A program made the position numbers and the translations under genes. A DNA stretch of 52,143 nucleotides, from the IMG/VR virus record IMGVR_UViG_3300032220_000084, positions 1-52,143 of that record. The stretch is one strand, 5' to 3'. Each line of letters starts with the position of its first letter. Positions within the stretch are counted from its first letter, which is position 1. This stretch comes from a virus. The notes beneath the pieces are model-generated. The model saw only the letters and a list, made by a program, of their open reading frames with translations. It was not told the origin of the DNA and searched no databases. Below are positions 22,873 through 33,155 of the stretch, piece after piece.

Positions 22873-25197
22873 ATGCTCAAGAAAATCCTTCTCAAGCCCG
22901 GTGTAAACAAAGAGAACACTCGTTACACAAGTGAGAACGGGTGGTATGACTGCGACAAGATTCGTTTTCGTCAAGGTACGCCAGAAAAGATAGGCGGCTG
23001 GGAGAGAATTTCATCCAATACTTTTCTTGGCATATGTCGATCTTTGTGGGCTTGGGTGACGCTGGGTGCGCAACAGTTGCTGGGTGTAGGGACAAACCTC
23101 AAGTTCTACATTGAGAATGGCGGTAGTTACTACGACATTACCCCATTAAATCAGACGAACACGCTCACAAACCCATTTGACATGGTAAGTGGCTCGTCCA
23201 CGGTGACCGTAACTGACGCTACCGGTGGATACACAAACAACAACTACGTCACATTTACCGGTTCATCGGCGAATGGTGGAATTACTTTGCTGGGTGAGTA
23301 CCTGCTAACAACAACAGGCGCAACTACCTATTCAGTTATTGCGGCTTCAACAACAACCATATCAATAGCTAATCCTGCTGTATTTACCACTCAGTTTAAG
23401 TTAGCCAATAACGTAGAGGTAACGTTAACAAGCACAGGAATGTTGCCTAGCCCGTTTGTGGCAGGCACAACCTACCATGTTGTGTCAACTTCAGGATACA
23501 CATTTAGCCTTGCTGCCACATCAGGCGGAACGGCAATAAGTACCGTTGGATCGGCTCAATCTGGTGTTCATACAGTAACTGCAAAAGCCTCTTCTACTGC
23601 CGCTGCCGGTGGCGGAACTGTTAGGGCGGCGTACCAGATTGACACTGGCGAAGCTTATGCCGTTGGTGTAGTTGGCTGGGGTGCTGGTGGCTGGGGGTCA
23701 GGAACGTGGGGGATAGGAACAGAATCAACCCAAACATTCAGGCAGTGGAGCCAGAGTAACTTTGGGGAAGATTTAATCTTTGGCCCAAGAGGTGGTGGCA
23801 TTTACTACTGGGATGCTTCTTTTGGTTTGACTGGAAATACTTTCACTGTAACCATTGCAACACCTGCCATTTTGTCCACATCCATTACGCTTACGAATGG
23901 CATGGTGCTTGTATTAACAACAGATGGCGCTTTGCCAACTGGTTTAAACGTTGGTCAGAATTACTACGTCATTAACACTACCGGCACATCTTGTCAGTTA
24001 TCAGCCACATATAACGGGGCTGCTATTAATACAACAGGATCGCAGTCTGGTACACACAAAATTGCGTCTAGAGCAATTGCTTTAGAAGACTACGGCGGCG
24101 CATCGGCTGTGCCTACAGAGCAGAATTACTTGCTGGCATCCGACTCCAGTGGGTTTGTATTTGCGTTTGGCGCTACTGAGTTTGGGTCAGCAACATTTAA
24201 TCCCATGTTGATTCGCTGGTCAGACCAAGGCGATCCATTTAACTGGACTCCCAGCGCAACAGTACAGGCTGGATTTACTTCTCTGTCTCACGGATCTGAG
24301 ATTGTGACAGCAATGCAAGCTCGTCAAGAGATTTTGGTTTGGACTGATTCGTCCTTGTATTCTCTTCAATACCAAGGCGCACCCGTTGTTTGGTCTACAC
24401 AGATTGTGGGCGATAACCTTTCCATTGCAGGAGAAAACGCAGTGGCTTATGCCAACGGCGTAGCCTATTGGATGGGTGTGGATAAGTTTTACAAATACGA
24501 TGGTAGAACCCAGACGCAAAACTGTGATCTGCGTCAGTATGTATTTGAGAGCATCAACAAGTCTCAGTTTGCTCAAGTGGTTGCTGGTACAAATGAAGGC
24601 TTTAATGAGATTTGGTGGTTCTATTGCTCAGGCACAAGTACAACAATTGACAGCTATGTAGTGTTTAACTACATGGAGAATCAAGGTCAAGGCGCTTGGT
24701 ATTACGGATCTCTGGCTCGCACAGCTTGGCTGGACAGTGGATTGAGAGATTATCCAATTGCAGCCACATACGACTACAACATTGTGAACCATGAGCAGGG
24801 CGTTGACGACAACGCTACTGGAACCACTTTACCGATTGAAGCTTTTATTACTTCTGCCGAGTTTGACTTGGAAGATGGTGATCGCTTTGGTTTTGTGTGG
24901 AGGGTGCTGCCTGACATTACTTTCCGTGGATCCACCGCCGCCAGTCCTCAAGTAACCATGTATTTGAAGCCCATGCAGAATTCGGGCTCTGGATATAACA
25001 TCCCACCCTCTGTTGGTGGAGAAAATAATGCCACGGTAACAAGAACGGCAATACTTCCAATTGAAGAATTTACCGGTCAGATTTACACCCGTGTGCGTGG
25101 GCGACAGATTGCTATGGAAGTAAGGTCTACTGCTGCTGGAGTAACTTGGCAGCTTGGTTCGCCTCGACTGGACATCAAGCAGGATGGTAGGAGATGA
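22873..25197 (+). CDS. Large tail hub protein (P22 gp10-like)
   Basis: A 774-residue protein. The start GVNKENTRYTSENGWYDCDK followed by FRQGTPEKIGGWERIS is the typical opening of phage DNA-stabilisation or tail-hub proteins, and the body has propeller-like phrases (LLASDSSGFVFAFG, ALVYSLQYQG-type strands, NEGFNEIWWFY). Two beta modules (about 110-255 and 315-395) appear inserted. It probably plugs or forms the tail nozzle. Starts 3 nt after the endolysin. Confidence 0.75.
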   Translation: MLKKILLKPGVNKENTRYTSENGWYDCDKIRFRQGTPEKIGGWERISSNTFLGICRSLWAWVTLGAQQLLGVGTNLKFYIENGGSYYDITPLNQTNTLTNPFDMVSGSSTVTVTDATGGYTNNNYVTFTGSSANGGITLLGEYLLTTTGATTYSVIAASTTTISIANPAVFTTQFKLANNVEVTLTSTGMLPSPFVAGTTYHVVSTSGYTFSLAATSGGTAISTVGSAQSGVHTVTAKASSTAAAGGGTVRAAYQIDTGEAYAVGVVGWGAGGWGSGTWGIGTESTQTFRQWSQSNFGEDLIFGPRGGGIYYWDASFGLTGNTFTVTIATPAILSTSITLTNGMVLVLTTDGALPTGLNVGQNYYVINTTGTSCQLSATYNGAAINTTGSQSGTHKIASRAIALEDYGGASAVPTEQNYLLASDSSGFVFAFGATEFGSATFNPMLIRWSDQGDPFNWTPSATVQAGFTSLSHGSEIVTAMQARQEILVWTDSSLYSLQYQGAPVVWSTQIVGDNLSIAGENAVAYANGVAYWMGVDKFYKYDGRTQTQNCDLRQYVFESINKSQFAQVVAGTNEGFNEIWWFYCSGTSTTIDSYVVFNYMENQGQGAWYYGSLARTAWLDSGLRDYPIAATYDYNIVNHEQGVDDNATGTTLPIEAFITSAEFDLEDGDRFGFVWRVLPDITFRGSTAASPQVTMYLKPMQNSGSGYNIPPSVGGENNATVTRTAILPIEEFTGQIYTRVRGRQIAMEVRSTAAGVTWQLGSPRLDIKQDGRR

Positions 25198-25544
25198 CTT
25201 TAATAGTAACTTCTGAGTTTGAAATTAACAGGGTGTCAGCGCCAGCTTTGCCGTTGGCACCGCTTCAATACGATCCTAATTACATCAACCAGCGAAACAG
25301 CGTATTGCGCCTGTATTTCAACAGGGTGGATAGCATTTTGGGTCAGCTTTCTGCATCTACTCAAAGCGTAATCTCAACTACCGTTTACACAGTGGTAACG
25401 TTACCAAGTGCCGTTACGTCTGGTGTTGGGGCTAGGACGTTTGTTTCTGATGCTAACGCTACAACGTTTGCTTCAATTGTTGCTGGAGGCGGGGCAAATA
25501 AAGTTCCGGTTTACTCCGATGGAACAAATTGGAGAATTGGATAA
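25194..25544 (+). CDS. Small tail-associated structural protein
   Basis: A 116-residue protein with [14 protein letters not shown] and the recurring ending [20 protein letters not shown] then [14 protein letters not shown], a C-terminal pattern of many phage fibre or neck proteins. It overlaps the tail hub gene by 4 nt. The palindrome at 25393 lies inside in the VVTLP frame. Confidence 0.8.
   Translation: MTLIVTSEFEINRVSAPALPLAPLQYDPNYINQRNSVLRLYFNRVDSILGQLSASTQSVISTTVYTVVTLPSAVTSGVGARTFVSDANATTFASIVAGGGANKVPVYSDGTNWRIG
25393..25406. repeat. Dispersed palindrome copy (TGGTAACGTTACCA)
   Basis: Perfect palindrome, read in the VVTLP frame rather than the more common GNVT frame. Confidence 0.85.
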
Positions 25545-25546
25545 AC

Positions 25547-28500
25547 ATGGCAAAGCTAACCCCAAAACAAATACAAGACTTAGCCTCTAAGGGTAGAGGT
25601 GGTGACTCTATTGTTGCTCACATTAACCCACAAGAAGCGGCTTTACTTAAAGCTTATGGTGGATCGGGAGCTATAAATCCTAATACGGGTTTACCTGAGT
25701 TTGACTTTTTTAGTGAGTTAAATCCATTTGCAGGATCCAGTGATATTGGTGGAGGAATTGTCAAAGCTGCCGCCAAATTTGATGATGCAAGGGCGGAATT
25801 TACTGGTGGTGTACTTTCAGGTGCGCAAAAAGCATGGAATGGGGCATCAGAAGCATTAGCAGGTTTTGATGATGCTGCTAATAAGGTAGCCAAGCAACTT
25901 GGGCAAACGGTACAAGCAATTGCTGATGACCCTAAAAAATTGGCAATGGTTGCTATTGCTGTTTACTACCCCGGAGCAGCTCAATATCTTGGCAACTCAA
26001 TCTTAGGCCCAACCTTAGCAGCTCAATATCCTTTTTTGGCGACAACTGTTGGACAAACAGTTCTTAATACTGCGGCTAATGGCGGAGACATTGAAGTTGC
26101 AGCAAAGAATGCTTTGATACAGAACGGCGCAACTGAAATAGCAGGTCAAGTGGCATCCAAGCTTCCGGTTGCATCTAGCAATGTTCAAAAAGTATTTAAT
26201 GATTTTGTTGCCGGTGCTGCTGGTAACGTTTCCGTTGCTGTTGTTATGGGCAGAGATCCAATAGCTGCACTGGCAATGGGTGGGGCAACTGCTGCAACAA
26301 ATGTAATTTTGAGCCAATTAAATTCGGGTATACATTCTTTTGGTAGTCAAGCAGCAGACAGAGGTTACAAAAATTTACCAGTTGAGGCGAAACAAGCAAT
26401 TGGCTCGGCTATAACTGCCAGCATTTTGGGGAAAGATGTAACCAGTGCTGTTACAAGTTCGTTAATTCAATCAGCAGTAAGTAGATTCTCAACATACGTC
26501 CATATACAAAAAGAAATTGCAGCTTCAGATACTTTGGCAAAAGCCAATATTAAAAACCTTACACCCGAACAATTAAATGCCATAAAGGGTACTTATGTTT
26601 ATGGAAGCAAGATAGGAGATGAAGTTGTCAAAACTTTAGAGTTTGGCGTAAAGCACAACCTTCCCATATCTCCTCAAATTTTGTATTCTGTTTCAAGAGA
26701 TGATACCAACTTCAAACCTGATTATTTAAATAATTTAGATGCCAAGGCTCAGCAATATGGATTTAATATTACTCCAAAGATGCTGGAAAATTTTGTAGAT
26801 AAAAAAAATAACCATTCAGTCAGTAACGCTGCTTTAAAAAATATAGATGATCTTTATGCTTTTGCAAAGCAAGGAGATGTGCAGGTCACAGATGATTTAT
26901 TAGATAGAGCAATTGGACGCTACGGAGGAAATAGTGATACTCCAGCAAACTTAGTTAAAACAGCTGATTTAGCGCAAACAAGCAGACAAGAGGTAATTAA
27001 CTTCTTCAAGCCTTGGGGCATCACTCCAACTGAAGATCAAATAGAACAGTATTCGGGTCTTACTCCAGAGTCTGAATCTAAATCTGCAATTAATACTTTT
27101 GGCGATACCAATACCACTGATCTTGCGGAGGCGGGGGAGGCGTTCAAAGCGGTCTATGGTCGCTATCCAACTGCTGCTGAACAAAAAGATCTAAAACAGT
27201 TTACTGGATTGGTAGACGAAGAAACATCTTTAGCAAAATTACAGTCGTATATTGATCCTAAGTATATAGACAAAAGTGAAGTTACTGATTTATTTATCTC
27301 TTCTATTGGCAGAGAGCCAACGGCGGCAGAGCTGAAAAAGTTTGTTGGCGAGGGCGATGAAGTAACAAAAACAGGTCTGGTTAATCAATACATTGACCCA
27401 CTATATACAGACATTGGCGAAGTTAAGCAAACTTTTAAAGACATTTATGGTCGCGATCCAACTGCTGCCGAGCTAAAGGATTTGCGGCAATTTGTTGGCA
27501 ATCAACCCGAGTCTACTCTTCTTGGCAAACAGAAAGAATACCTTGATCCAAAGTATGTTGATTCATCAGAATCTAGAGCTTACTTAAAAAGCATTTTAGG
27601 GAGAAATCCAACTGCCGATGAGATTGCTCAGTTTGTTGGAGAGGGGTCGGAAGCAAGTACGCTTACAAAAGATAATGTTTACACCACGCTGGTGGACTTT
27701 ATTAACAATACGCAGCACCCAGAAATTGCTGAGAATGATTATGCTGGTCAGGCTGCTCAGGTAATTGCAGATGAGATTAAAAACATAAAACTTGCTCAGG
27801 CATTAGCCTCTCCGGGCGAAATTCCGGGTTACCAAAAGGCGCTTGAGGATGCCACAAAACGTTTGTATGAAGTTGTAAAGGATGCAGCAAATGATCCTGA
27901 CTATAAAAAATTATTACCAAAACTTGAAGAAACATTAATTAAACAAGGCACATCCATTGCCAGAGTTATGGGAACCGCAGCAGTGTTGGCGTTAACACCA
28001 TCGCCACTTGACGAAAACGAAGAAGCAGAACTACTTGCGCGTGAGCCTTGGAGAAAGAATTTAACAGACTATTACAACCCAGACTTGCCAACAACAGACA
28101 AGCCAAATACTACTAAGCCTCAATTTTGGGATGCTGTTGCTGAAGCATGGACTGACATTCCAACTTGGGGAGACGTTAAAAACGTTACCGCTGATAACAA
28201 GACGACTGCCAATGAAGTTAAGGCAATGTTTGATAGTGTTGGATATACACAAATGACTCCGCAGGAGATTGAGCGTTTTGTTAAAAATCAGCCAGAAATA
28301 GCAACTTACGAAGAGTTGGTTGATTATGTTAAAAACTTTGTTCCACCAAAAGACCCAAGACCTCCAGTTAAGCCACCTGCTCCGACTGTTGCTCCTACTG
28401 TTGCCCCTACTGTAACTGTTAAGCCTACTGTAACGGTCACACCAACAGCTACTCCTAAACCCACAGCAACCGTTACGCCAACAGTTATTCCCACTGTTAC

Positions 28501-29602
28501 ACCAAAACCTACTGTTACACCTACTGTTACACCTACTGTTACACCTACTGTTACACCAAAGCCCACGGTAACGCCTACTGTTACGCCAACCTCGACAGTA
28601 AAGCCAACAGTAACTCCGACAGCAACTGTTATTCCTACCGTAACTGTTAAACCAACTGCTACAGTCACGCCAACTGTAAAGCCTACCGTTACACCTACAG
28701 CAACTGTTCAGCCTACAGTTAAACCCACGGCGACTGTTTCTCCTACGGCTACCGTGCAGCCAACCGCAACTGTGCAGCCAACTGTACAGCCGACAGCCAC
28801 GGTTAAACCAACAATCCAGCCGACAGCCACAGTTCAGCCAACGGCGACTGTAAAACCCACTGCTACAGTTAATCCCACCGCAACTGTTCAACCAACGGCA
28901 ACAGTTAAACCTACGGTAAATCCAACAATTCAGCCTACTGTGCAGCCCACTGTTCAGCCGACTGTCCAACCAACAATACAGCCAACAATACAGCCGACTG
29001 TCCAACCAACCGTCCAACCAACTGTTCAGCCAACCGTTACGGTAAAGCCAACAATAACCGTTACTCCAACAGTTACTGTTACCCCCATCATTACCGTTAC
29101 ACCTACGCCAACCATTACGGTAGGGCCAACACCCACCCCAACGGCTACTGTTACTCCCACCCCAACGGCTACTGTTACACCTACGCCAACAGCTACCGTT
29201 ACACCCACGCCAGTAATTACTGTTGAGCCAACTCCTACGCCTACGGTAACTGTTACACCAACTCCCACGCCAACTCCTACGCCAAGGCCAACGATTAGGC
29301 CGACAGTTAGGCCGCCCTCAACACGCACACCATCGGATGCGTTGATTGCTGCGTTAATGGGTGGATCTGGGGCCGGAGCGCCCTCTGCGCCTCAAGAGGC
29401 AAGAGTAGTAGAGGCTTCACCTTATTTTGATATAGGCTCTCCGCTTGACATTGGCTTTTTTGATCAACCATCTGAGAGCAAAAAAGACACCAAAGACCAG
29501 CCCGGTGTAGTTAAAATCGCCCAAGGTGGATACATGAATGTGCTTTTCCCTCAAGAGGAAGTAAGCATGGATGAAATCTTAAGAATTTTGGAAGGAAAAT
29601 AG
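25547..29602 (+). CDS. Large virion protein with repeats and a Thr-Pro stalk
   Basis: A 1351-residue protein (ATG 25547; GGAG 12 nt upstream). N-terminus: [20 protein letters not shown] and [20 protein letters not shown], common to a family of phage virion proteins. About 60-400: helical, Ala-rich. About 480-930: six related 45-54 residue units of form F...GRxPTAAELKxFVG. About 940-1258: a nearly pure Thr/Pro/Val array ([17 protein letters not shown]). C-terminus: [47 protein letters not shown]. It is likely a long virion or ejected protein with a rigid stalk. Confidence 0.82.
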   Translation: MAKLTPKQIQDLASKGRGGDSIVAHINPQEAALLKAYGGSGAINPNTGLPEFDFFSELNPFAGSSDIGGGIVKAAAKFDDARAEFTGGVLSGAQKAWNGASEALAGFDDAANKVAKQLGQTVQAIADDPKKLAMVAIAVYYPGAAQYLGNSILGPTLAAQYPFLATTVGQTVLNTAANGGDIEVAAKNALIQNGATEIAGQVASKLPVASSNVQKVFNDFVAGAAGNVSVAVVMGRDPIAALAMGGATAATNVILSQLNSGIHSFGSQAADRGYKNLPVEAKQAIGSAITASILGKDVTSAVTSSLIQSAVSRFSTYVHIQKEIAASDTLAKANIKNLTPEQLNAIKGTYVYGSKIGDEVVKTLEFGVKHNLPISPQILYSVSRDDTNFKPDYLNNLDAKAQQYGFNITPKMLENFVDKKNNHSVSNAALKNIDDLYAFAKQGDVQVTDDLLDRAIGRYGGNSDTPANLVKTADLAQTSRQEVINFFKPWGITPTEDQIEQYSGLTPESESKSAINTFGDTNTTDLAEAGEAFKAVYGRYPTAAEQKDLKQFTGLVDEETSLAKLQSYIDPKYIDKSEVTDLFISSIGREPTAAELKKFVGEGDEVTKTGLVNQYIDPLYTDIGEVKQTFKDIYGRDPTAAELKDLRQFVGNQPESTLLGKQKEYLDPKYVDSSESRAYLKSILGRNPTADEIAQFVGEGSEASTLTKDNVYTTLVDFINNTQHPEIAENDYAGQAAQVIADEIKNIKLAQALASPGEIPGYQKALEDATKRLYEVVKDAANDPDYKKLLPKLEETLIKQGTSIARVMGTAAVLALTPSPLDENEEAELLAREPWRKNLTDYYNPDLPTTDKPNTTKPQFWDAVAEAWTDIPTWGDVKNVTADNKTTANEVKAMFDSVGYTQMTPQEIERFVKNQPEIATYEELVDYVKNFVPPKDPRPPVKPPAPTVAPTVAPTVTVKPTVTVTPTATPKPTATVTPTVIPTVTPKPTVTPTVTPTVTPTVTPKPTVTPTVTPTSTVKPTVTPTATVIPTVTVKPTATVTPTVKPTVTPTATVQPTVKPTATVSPTATVQPTATVQPTVQPTATVKPTIQPTATVQPTATVKPTATVNPTATVQPTATVKPTVNPTIQPTVQPTVQPTVQPTIQPTIQPTVQPTVQPTVQPTVTVKPTITVTPTVTVTPIITVTPTPTITVGPTPTPTATVTPTPTATVTPTPTATVTPTPVITVEPTPTPTVTVTPTPTPTPTPRPTIRPTVRPPSTRTPSDALIAALMGGSGAGAPSAPQEARVVEASPYFDIGSPLDIGFFDQPSESKKDTKDQPGVVKIAQGGYMNVLFPQEEVSMDEILRILEGK
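26221..26234. repeat. Dispersed palindrome copy (TGGTAACGTTTCCG)
   Basis: One terminal change from consensus. Read as AGNVSV. Confidence 0.55.
26980..28340 (+). repeat. Six-unit GRxPTAAEL domain array
   Basis: Coding repeats in the 1351-residue protein. The clearest four units contain [49 protein letters not shown] and [15 protein letters not shown], mostly spaced about 47-54 residues and linked by YIDPKYID-like turns. More divergent units flank them at each end. Confidence 0.75.
28369..29310 (+). repeat. Thr-Pro-Val coding repeat array
   Basis: About 940 bp of short, impure direct repeats based on CCTACTGTTACA-type 12-mers encoding TPTV, KPTV and QPTV units. Third positions vary between units, so it has drifted since expansion. 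Minus-strand open frames here are an artefact of the repeat. Confidence 0.9.
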
Positions 29603-29603
29603 C

Positions 29604-31514
29604 ATGGATGAAGATATCATTGATACTGGCACAGAAGATACATTCATTCCACCTGAGTTTGATTGGGATAGTCTTCCAACAGATGAAGCCGTTTCGCAAG
29701 TAAACTTAGAAAATCAGTATAGAAATTGGGAAAGTTTTTTTCAAGACCCAAAAAATGTAGAAGACTTCTACAAAGCTGATGAGGCGTTTAGTTCTGATCC
29801 ATCTTGGAAGCAGCTTTCAACTGATGCAATTAAAGCTTTGGGTGACAAGGCCAATTCTTTTTTAAAGAACTATCTTTATGACCCCGACACCAAGAAATGG
29901 AATCCCGCCGGTATTATTACCGCTGGTGTTGCGCTCAAGGCTCTTATGGGTGATGGAGATAAGCCAAAATCCAATGCTTATCAAGGCAGCATTCCTAACC
30001 TTGCTGCGGTGCAACAACAGATAGATTACAACGATCCCAACCGCCGACCCGGTTCTATGGGTAGACAGTATTTCACTAACACTCAGTTTGTTGACCCATC
30101 TAAAGTGGCTGAAGCTCAAGCTGCGGCAAGCACCCAAGCTCAAGGTATTTTGTCTGGATATAGACCAGCTCCTGCTCCTGCGGCTAACCCATATGCGGGT
30201 AAGTTTAAGATGGCTTATGAGAATATGCCTGAGCAAAACTCTGGTAACGTTACCAGTCCAGCTTCTGGTGTGGCCTCTTTATTTCCAGCACCTCAAGTCC
30301 GTGACAAAACTGAAGAAATGGCAGGAGGCGGTATGGCAAAAGGCCGATATTTACAAGGATCTACAGACGGAATGGCTGATAAGATTCCATCCTCTATTGA
30401 CGGCAAGCAAAAGGCCGCTTTAAGTCACGGCGAGTTTGTCATTCCTGCTGATGTGGTTTCCCATCTTGGTAACGGCAATTCAGATGCTGGCGCTAAGAAG
30501 CTGTATGAAATGATGGCGCGGGTGCGCAAAGCCCGTACTGGTAACTCGGAGCAGGGTAAGAAGATCAATCCAAACAATTTCATGCCCGGTGGTCAAGTTG
30601 GATATGCTGGTGGTGGTATTGCTCACTTTACCGGAGGTGGTACTGCTGATAGTACAGGCACAACCGGCAACACAGGGGTTACTACTCCAACAATTCCAAA
30701 TCAAGGTTCATCAGTAGCTGAAGGCCTTTCAACTTGGGCTGGGCCTTATGTGTCCGATTACCTTGGCAAAGGTCAAGCTTTATCCAACCAGCCATATCAG
30801 GCATACACAGGGCCATTGACTGCTGGCGCTTCAGATCTTCAGCAACAGCAATACGCTGGCTTGTCTGATGTGGCTAAGACTGGGTATACACCTACACAGT
30901 TTAAGGGCGGCATCTTTGATGCATCTGCTGCGCAACAGTACATGAATCCGTACTTATCTGCCGCGCTTGATCCTCAACTACAAGAGCTGCGCCGACAAGG
31001 ACAGATTACCAACTTGGCTAACCAAGCTCAAGCTACCAAGATGGGGGCATTTGGCAGCTCAGGTTCTGCACTGATGCAAACAGAAGGTCAGCGCAATACG
31101 CTCGACAAAATGCAGGAAGCTCTTGGTCAGGGCTATAGCACAGCCTACGATAAAGCAATGGCTCAGTACAACGCTGACCAAGACCGTAGTATGGGTGCGC
31201 AAAAAGACACTGAAGCCTCGCGCCAGTTCAGCGCCAAGTACGGCCTTGATACCCTTGACAGACTTGGTACAGCAGGGGCTACTCAACGCGACATTGAGCA
31301 GCAAGGAATTACTGCTGACAAGACTCAATTTGAAGAGGCAAGAGAGTTTCCTTATAAGCAGGTACAGTTCCAAAAGTCTTTGCTTACGGGTTTGCCAATT
31401 ACAACAACTGATACCACCAATATGCAGAGTGAACTTGCCAAAATTTCTGAACAGGTTAGTGGTCTTTTAGGCTTGTATAAAACATTAGAAGGCTTGGGTC
31501 AAAAAACCCCTTGA
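29604..31514 (+). CDS. Virion protein, probable ejection-apparatus component
   Basis: A 636-residue protein. Acidic N-terminus; a block QGSTDGMADKIPSSIDGKQ then ALSHGEFVIPADVVSHLGNG (about 252-297), a hallmark of a widespread family in marine and freshwater phages; Gly-rich YAGGGIAHFTGGG; and a helical Gln-rich C-terminus (about 450-636). It sits between two large putative internal proteins, so a place in the ejection machine is likely but inferred. Confidence 0.8.
   Translation: MDEDIIDTGTEDTFIPPEFDWDSLPTDEAVSQVNLENQYRNWESFFQDPKNVEDFYKADEAFSSDPSWKQLSTDAIKALGDKANSFLKNYLYDPDTKKWNPAGIITAGVALKALMGDGDKPKSNAYQGSIPNLAAVQQQIDYNDPNRRPGSMGRQYFTNTQFVDPSKVAEAQAAASTQAQGILSGYRPAPAPAANPYAGKFKMAYENMPEQNSGNVTSPASGVASLFPAPQVRDKTEEMAGGGMAKGRYLQGSTDGMADKIPSSIDGKQKAALSHGEFVIPADVVSHLGNGNSDAGAKKLYEMMARVRKARTGNSEQGKKINPNNFMPGGQVGYAGGGIAHFTGGGTADSTGTTGNTGVTTPTIPNQGSSVAEGLSTWAGPYVSDYLGKGQALSNQPYQAYTGPLTAGASDLQQQQYAGLSDVAKTGYTPTQFKGGIFDASAAQQYMNPYLSAALDPQLQELRRQGQITNLANQAQATKMGAFGSSGSALMQTEGQRNTLDKMQEALGQGYSTAYDKAMAQYNADQDRSMGAQKDTEASRQFSAKYGLDTLDRLGTAGATQRDIEQQGITADKTQFEEAREFPYKQVQFQKSLLTGLPITTTDTTNMQSELAKISEQVSGLLGLYKTLEGLGQKTP
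30242..30255. repeat. Dispersed palindrome copy (TGGTAACGTTACCA)
   Basis: Perfect palindrome, 16 bp with flanks (CTGGTAACGTTACCAG, 30241-30256). Read as SGNVTS. Confidence 0.85.
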
Positions 31515-31524
31515 AGGAAAAAAT

Positions 31525-33153
31525 ATGAATCTCGTACAAATTAATGAGCATTTAAAAGACGTTCCTATCCAAAAGCTCATGGAGTATGCCAACGGCAAGG
31601 ATCCTATGGTTCCTGCTTATATGGCTACGGGTGAAATGCAGCGCAGAGAATCAATGCAGCAGAGAGTAGCTGCAAGCCAGCAAGCGGCTCAAGGACAACA
31701 GCCTACTGTTAAAGATCAGATACAGCAGAAAGCTGGACTGATGGCGCTTCAAGCTCAACAGCAACAGCAAGCCCAACAACAGATGATGCAACAGGCACAG
31801 GCTCAACCTATGCCAGTTCCTCCTCAGACTCCGCAGCCCAGTATGCAAGAGGAAGAGCAACCTGAATACGCAATGGGCGGCATTGCCCAGTTACCTGTGG
31901 ACTATGACTTTGCAAGCGGTGGAATCATTGCCTTTGCTGGTGAAAATGGCAGTGAAGTCCCTGTTGTTGAAGAGACTGAAGAAGAAAAGATGCGTAGACT
32001 ACAGCGGCTCTTGACACAAGGTCTTCCTTCTACGCAAGGTACTCAACCTCCAGCAGAGGCAACTCCTCAAAGGGCTGGGCTACCGGCTCTGTCGGCAGAG
32101 CCACCTAAAGACACAAGACCCGGCGCTAATATCCCCGGCCTATACGATGATGCGGCTCAAAAAGTTGTGCAAGAAAGACTAAAGCCAAGGTCTGTGCAGG
32201 AGATTGCTGCCACACAAGCCGAAGCCGATAAGTTGGCTGGCGTTACCGGCAAATATGGCGAAGAGCAAATGAAACGCTACGGCGAAGAAGATGCTCAATA
32301 CAAAGAGATGATAAAAGACAGAGCTTTTAATAACTTGTTATCCGTGTTGAGCGGTATGGGTCGAGGCGGTCTTGGTGGCGCTGCTCCTGCGTATTTGCAA
32401 GCACAAGCTGCGCAACAAGCTGCTGACATTGCTCAGAAGCGCCGCATGAATCAAATGTATGGTGATGTTGAAGCCAAGCAGCGTGAAGAGGCTATTGCTA
32501 AATCCAAGGGAATTATTACACCCTACGAGGCTGAACGCACCCAAGTTGGTGACATTGCAAGTAGACAAGCGACTCAGCAAATGGCTAGTCAAACTGAGTT
32601 TGAAAAAGAAGCCATTAACAATAAAAATGCTTTGGATCGTTTGGAGCTTCAGTACAATAGAGATTTGGAAGCGGCAAAAACAAGATACGCTAACGATCAA
32701 GAGTTGCGCAAAATTGAAAATGATTTTGCGGTCAAACGAGATGAGGTTAACAGGAAGGCTGCGGTTGATTTGGAAAAATACCGCCGTACCGCGCCGACTG
32801 ATGAGCAGCGAAATATAGATTCGTATCTTGCTCTCTGGAAGAAAGACCCTGCCAATAAAAATAAACCGCTAATAGAGGGCTCGGCTCAGTATTGGATGGA
32901 TAGGGGCGGCGGCTCCGGTAGAGGAGATAAGCCATATATAACTGGCCTTAATCAGCTATTACAAAGCTATCAAGAAGATCTTAAAACTCTTGAGTTACAG
33001 CCGGAAACAAACCCGGAAAAGCAGCGTTTGCGAGCTGCAATTAAGAAAACTCAAAAAGATTTGGAAGCTGCGGTAGGTAAAGGACTGCCAAGTCTCACAA
33101 CAGGTAGTAGCCAATTGCCCCCCGGATTTGTACCAGATCAGCCCGGGCGTTAA
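31525..33153 (+). CDS. Internal virion protein, Gln-rich
   Basis: A 542-residue protein. N-terminal LKDVPIQKLMEYANGKDPMV, then a long Gln-rich stretch (about 45-110), a conserved ASGGIIAFAGENGSEVPVVE block, and an alpha-helical rest including NNLLSVLSGMGRGGLGGA. The first two blocks are typical of phage internal or ejected proteins. AAGGAAAAA precedes ATG 31525; 2 nt separate it from the giant gene. Confidence 0.8.
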   Translation: MNLVQINEHLKDVPIQKLMEYANGKDPMVPAYMATGEMQRRESMQQRVAASQQAAQGQQPTVKDQIQQKAGLMALQAQQQQQAQQQMMQQAQAQPMPVPPQTPQPSMQEEEQPEYAMGGIAQLPVDYDFASGGIIAFAGENGSEVPVVEETEEEKMRRLQRLLTQGLPSTQGTQPPAEATPQRAGLPALSAEPPKDTRPGANIPGLYDDAAQKVVQERLKPRSVQEIAATQAEADKLAGVTGKYGEEQMKRYGEEDAQYKEMIKDRAFNNLLSVLSGMGRGGLGGAAPAYLQAQAAQQAADIAQKRRMNQMYGDVEAKQREEAIAKSKGIITPYEAERTQVGDIASRQATQQMASQTEFEKEAINNKNALDRLELQYNRDLEAAKTRYANDQELRKIENDFAVKRDEVNRKAAVDLEKYRRTAPTDEQRNIDSYLALWKKDPANKNKPLIEGSAQYWMDRGGGSGRGDKPYITGLNQLLQSYQEDLKTLELQPETNPEKQRLRAAIKKTQKDLEAAVGKGLPSLTTGSSQLPPGFVPDQPGR

Positions 33154-33155
33154 TA

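Noticed and set aside
23417-23430. Further palindrome-like sites (AGGTAACGTTAACA here; half sites at 8188, 28178 and 41427)
   Set aside because: Two or more changes from the consensus; left out of the count to avoid inflating it.
28061-29328. Long minus-strand open frames opposite the Thr-Pro array
   Set aside because: They arise from the repeat composition; the plus-strand frame is continuous with a real virion protein.
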